In this document: piece after piece, positions 61,285-64,000 of the stretch
Layout: the number at the start of each line of letters is the position of its first letter
How positions within the stretch are numbered: the first letter of the stretch is position 1
Source: an uncultured Lachnospiraceae bacterium
Lineage (GTDB): Bacteria; Bacillota; Clostridia; Lachnospirales; Lachnospiraceae
Direction: 5' to 3'
DNA: 64,000 nt
NCBI GenBank assembly: GCA_945919075.1
Contig: CAMEIX010000001.1
Coordinates: forward strand, 186,001-250,000
Program-made: the position numbers and the translations under genes
The notes under the pieces: model-generated
What the model was told of the DNA's origin: nothing
Databases searched by the model: none
The model's input: the letters and a program-made list of their open reading frames with translations, nothing else

Positions 61285-62523
61285 TTATCTTATACTGTGA
61301 ATAAACAATCCGCTTCGAAGTTTTGGTTCAAACCAGGTAGACTTGGGTGGCATTAAAAGTTTGGCATCCGCTACTGCAAAAAGCTCTCCAATGGAGGTAG
61401 GATACATGGAAAACGCCACCTTCATATCGCTGTTTGTTCGCTTTTTCAGTTCAAAGAGTCCACGAATACCACCAACAAAATCAATTCTCTTATCGGTCTT
61501 GGGATCTTCTATACCAAGTACAGGACCAAGGAGCAAATTCTGCAAAATGGATACGTCCAGTCCTTCTACCGGATCAGTGCTTAAGTCCTTTTCCTTTACG
61601 GTAAGTAAATAGCCTTTGTTATTTAAATACATGCCAAACTGGCCCTTATTTTCAGGCTTTACGACTTCGTCTCCACATTCTTTCACATCAAAAATCTCTT
61701 TGATCTTATTAAGAAATTCCTCGTCACTCAGTCCGTTTAAGTCCTTTACCACACGATTGTAATCCATAATCATGAGTTCGCTGTCCGGAAATAATACGGA
61801 TAGGAAATAATTAAATTCCTCTTCTCCGGTATAGCCGGGATTTTCCTCTCTTCTCTTAAAACCGACTTTTGCTGCGGAAGCACATCTGTGATGGCCGTCT
61901 GCAATATAGATGCTGTCCATGGTAGAAAAGATGGAGGAAATAGTCTCAATATCTGCTGCATCGTCAATGAGGAAGGCTCTGTGACCGATTCCGTCATCGC
62001 TTACAAAATCATAAACCGGTGCTTCATTTTTGCATTTGTTTACAATAGTTTTTAAGTCATCACGGTCTCTGTACGCTAAGAAGATGGGACCTGTCTGTGC
62101 ATTTAAAGTATCTACATGACGAATACGGTCAATCTCCTTATCCGCTCTGGTATTTTCATGCTTTTTGATAATATTGTTTGCATAATCATCAATAGATGCA
62201 CAAGCCACGATACCGGTCTGACTGCGACCGTTCATGGTTAACTCATATAAATAAAAACAAGGCTTTGTATCTGTGATATAATCCCCTTTTGCAATCTGTT
62301 CCTCTAACAGTTCTTTGGCCTTTGCATAGACTCTGTCATCATAGGTATCCACCTCATCACCAAACTGTGTCTCTGCACGGTCAATACGAAGAAAGGAGTA
62401 GGAATCTCCTTTTACTTTTTCGCAGGCTTCCTTACGGTTGTAAACATCATAAGGAAGGGCTGCAATCTGACTTGCCAGTTCCTTTCTCGGACGGATTGCA
62501 CAAAACGGTTTGATAATTGCCAT
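61285..62523 (-). CDS. DUF1015 family protein
   Basis: 412 residues starting MAIIKPFCAIRPRKELA, the usual opening of this family (KPFKAIRP). Also conserved are LPYDVYNRKEA, IADGHHRCASAAKV near residue 215 and HENTRADKEIDRI. Biochemical role unknown. It is commonly found near serA in Clostridia, and serA lies about 0.6 kb away here. First gene of DUF1015–glgB–mscS. Confidence 0.93.
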   Translation of the reverse strand: MAIIKPFCAIRPRKELASQIAALPYDVYNRKEACEKVKGDSYSFLRIDRAETQFGDEVDTYDDRVYAKAKELLEEQIAKGDYITDTKPCFYLYELTMNGRSQTGIVACASIDDYANNIIKKHENTRADKEIDRIRHVDTLNAQTGPIFLAYRDRDDLKTIVNKCKNEAPVYDFVSDDGIGHRAFLIDDAADIETISSIFSTMDSIYIADGHHRCASAAKVGFKRREENPGYTGEEEFNYFLSVLFPDSELMIMDYNRVVKDLNGLSDEEFLNKIKEIFDVKECGDEVVKPENKGQFGMYLNNKGYLLTVKEKDLSTDPVEGLDVSILQNLLLGPVLGIEDPKTDKRIDFVGGIRGLFELKKRTNSDMKVAFSMYPTSIGELFAVADAKLLMPPKSTWFEPKLRSGLFIHSIR

Positions 62524-62565
62524 AGTTCTTCTCCTTGTATGTAAGCATAAAATTACTTAATATTT

Positions 62566-62594
62566 ATTTTATCAAAATTTACTATACATTACAA
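62566..62594 (-). promoter_or_regulatory. Promoter of DUF1015–glgB–mscS
   Basis: Minus-strand TTGTAA (62589-62594), 17 nt, TAAAAT (62566-62571), about 40 nt before the DUF1015 ATG. Confidence 0.6.
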
Positions 62595-62680
62595 GATTAG
62601 GATGCTAAAATATAGAAATGAGGAGCCTCAGATCATCCATTGACTTTGTGGCTAAACTGGAATTAAAGGACGGATTTAAA

Positions 62681-62962
62681 ATGACAGCAGAACAGAGAAA
62701 AATTTTATCAAGAATCAATAAATACGCAGAAAGTGTTATGGCAGACATCGACCCGCAGAAGGTCCAGGTCAGCGCACAGCTTGACAAGCTTCGCCCCATC
62801 TTACAGGAAATTGCTGATGAGCAGGGGATCTCTTTAGAAGATATGTTTATTCAATATATGGATATCCAGAGCGAAGCAACCTGCTTAAGCAACATGAAAC
62901 TTCGTGAAGACCTGGCAGATCTGGAAGATGGGGACGGAGGCAATTCGTTTATAATCGGTTAA
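62681..62962 (+). CDS. Small hypothetical protein (93 residues)
   Basis: Acidic, helical, no membrane segment: MTAEQRKILSRINKYAESVM, DPQKVQVSAQLDKLRPILQE, then an Asp-rich tail. I do not recognise a named family, although similar short proteins occur in Lachnospiraceae. The frame is open back to ATG 62618. AAAGGA 9 nt before ATG 62681 makes this the likelier start. A strong terminator follows. Confidence 0.75.
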   Translation: MTAEQRKILSRINKYAESVMADIDPQKVQVSAQLDKLRPILQEIADEQGISLEDMFIQYMDIQSEATCLSNMKLREDLADLEDGDGGNSFIIG

Positions 62963-63011
62963 ACCTACATTCTACTTTTATAACAATACTGATACCAGTA
63001 CTGGACACGAC

Positions 63012-63041
63012 AAAAGCCGGCAGATTAACCTGCCGGCTTTC
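63012..63041. terminator. Bidirectional terminator between the small gene and serA
   Basis: AAAGCCGGCAG pairs with CTGCCGGCTTT (11 bp) around a 6-nt loop. It serves the plus-strand small gene and the converging minus-strand serA. Confidence 0.9.
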
Positions 63042-63075
63042 CATAATTTTAATGCTTCTAAGCATTTCAACACTT

Positions 63076-64000
63076 CTATTTTACTACTCTTACACGGAAT
63101 ACACCGTCGATGGAAGAAAGTTTTGCAATCATTTCCTCTGTTGCAGGACTTTCGAGATCCATCATAGTGTAAGCTACTTCTCCTCTGGACTTGTTCATCA
63201 TATCTGTGATATTGATTCCGTTGTCACCGAAGCATGCTGTAAACTTGGTAATCATGTTTGCAATGTTCTTGTGGAAGATTGCCACACGTCCTGCCTGGGC
63301 ACAGACACCCATATCACATGCAGGATAGTTTACACTGTTCTTAATATTACCATTTTCCAGGTAATCCTTCATTTCATTGATAGCCATTACTGCACAGTTA
63401 TCTTCGGATTCTTCGGTAGATGCTCCAAGATGAGGAATTACGATAACGCCTTTCTTACCTGCAGTGGTAGGATTGGGGAAATCGGATACGTATCTGCGTA
63501 CCTTACCTGTTTCAATAGCATCTAAGATATCCTGCTCGTTTGCAAGAAGATCTCTTGCAAAGTTAAGAAGGATAACGCCGTCTTTCATCATGGCAATGGC
63601 ATCTTTGTTAATCATGCCCTTGGTAGAGTCCAAAAGAGGCACATGAATGGTGATGAAGTCACATTCTTTGTAGATTTCTTCTACATTGATTACATGCTTT
63701 ACATCACGGCTTAAACTCCATGCAGCATCCACGGAAAGATAGGGATCGTATCCGTATACTTCCATTCCGAAATGTCTGGCAATATTTGCCACCTTTACAC
63801 CGATGGCACCAAGACCGATAATACCTAACTTCTTGCCGGCCAGTTCGGTTCCTGCAAAGTTCTTCTTTTCTTTTTCTGCTGTTTTGGCAATGTTTTCATC
63901 TGCTGCGTTTTCTTTTACCCATTCAATACCGCCAACCACATCTCTTGCAGCCAGTAACATACCGGCAATCACAAGCTCTTTTACGCCGTTTGCGTTTGCT
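63076..64000 (-). CDS. serA: D-3-phosphoglycerate dehydrogenase (5' end outside the window)
   Basis: First step of serine synthesis. The reading frame is open to the right edge (NANGVKELVIAGMLLAARDV), so the N-terminal part is missing. Visible are the NAD-binding GLGAIGVKVANIARHFG motif, the Arg/Glu/His catalytic set including ILLNFARD and HLGASTEESEDN, and a C-terminal ACT domain (IANMITKFTACFGDNGINIT) of the short type. The motif set and ACT domain identify it over other 2-hydroxyacid dehydrogenases. Confidence 0.94.
   Translation of the reverse strand, partial: ANANGVKELVIAGMLLAARDVVGGIEWVKENAADENIAKTAEKEKKNFAGTELAGKKLGIIGLGAIGVKVANIARHFGMEVYGYDPYLSVDAAWSLSRDVKHVINVEEIYKECDFITIHVPLLDSTKGMINKDAIAMMKDGVILLNFARDLLANEQDILDAIETGKVRRYVSDFPNPTTAGKKGVIVIPHLGASTEESEDNCAVMAINEMKDYLENGNIKNSVNYPACDMGVCAQAGRVAIFHKNIANMITKFTACFGDNGINITDMMNKSRGEVAYTMMDLESPATEEMIAKLSSIDGVFRVRVVK

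Noticed and set aside
1..64000. CRISPR arrays, prophage, rRNA operons, large direct repeats
   Set aside because: None was seen on reading through. The only repeats are the terminal inverted repeats at 3803-4055 and protein-level repeats in topB and the LRR gene.

Overview
The window looks like a chromosomal segment of a member of the Lachnospiraceae (Clostridia, Bacillota). The evidence is the gene order rplS–lepB–rbgA–lepB–rnhB–ylqG-like–ylqH-like–yraN, which extends the Bacillus rplS–rbgA–rnhB–ylqG–ylqH order. Further evidence is the ffh–rpsP–khpA–rimM–trmD–rplS and plsX–acpP–rnc–smc–ftsY clusters, the GGGtGRT/NifU-like pair, a long-form PRPP synthetase, strong AGGAGG-type ribosome binding sites and consensus sigma-A promoters. 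I cannot name the genus. There is no prophage, CRISPR array, rRNA operon or intact insertion sequence. Almost all of the window is housekeeping DNA, mostly on the minus strand.

Layout. Positions 1-3400: ATP-dependent PEP carboxykinase and citrate synthase, divergently transcribed. 3400-5300: the only accessory-looking patch, with a truncated Rpn-type nuclease gene, a ~253-bp element with imperfect terminal inverted repeats that carries its own promoter and terminator, and an intact Rpn nuclease with a structured leader. 5300-9800: gpsA–plsY–der–DUF512. 9860-12700: prs, then bioY facing birA, with a BirA-type operator over the bioY promoter. 12700-17600: birA, a two-component system, a laccase-domain protein and YraN. 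17700-27100: flagellar-export-like YlqH/YlqG, RNase HII, two signal peptidases around RbgA, and the rplS/trmD/rimM/rpsP/ffh translation and secretion cluster. 27200-36000: YitT, threonine ammonia-lyase, ftsY, smc, rnc, acpP, plsX. 36100-41500: a 1508-residue BspA-like surface protein and TraX, lying between plsX and its usual neighbours rpmF/yceD. 41600-48400: rpmF, yceD, a small membrane protein, a PdaA-like deacetylase, lgt, two DUF4190-like proteins, GGGtGRT, NifU-like, a hexapeptide-repeat protein. 48300-56200: topB, an EAL protein, asd, argH. 56400-58200: an ABC importer without a binding protein, and tRNA-Thr(CGU). 58200-64000: mscS, glgB, DUF1015, a small protein, and serA cut by the right edge.

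Themes: phospholipid synthesis (gpsA, plsY, plsX, acpP), ribosome maturation (der, rbgA, rimM, trmD, rnc, khpA), SRP-dependent export and lipoprotein processing (ffh, ftsY, ylxM, lepB x2, lgt) and biotin uptake with its repressor.

The most interesting signal is in the Rpn patch. Both the intact rpn gene and the truncated copy hold an in-frame internal Shine-Dalgarno plus ATG (GGAGGG or GAGGAGG, 8 nt spacing) just before the C-terminal region. That is the layout expected for intragenic RpnS-type antitoxins, and the truncated copy has kept only that part.
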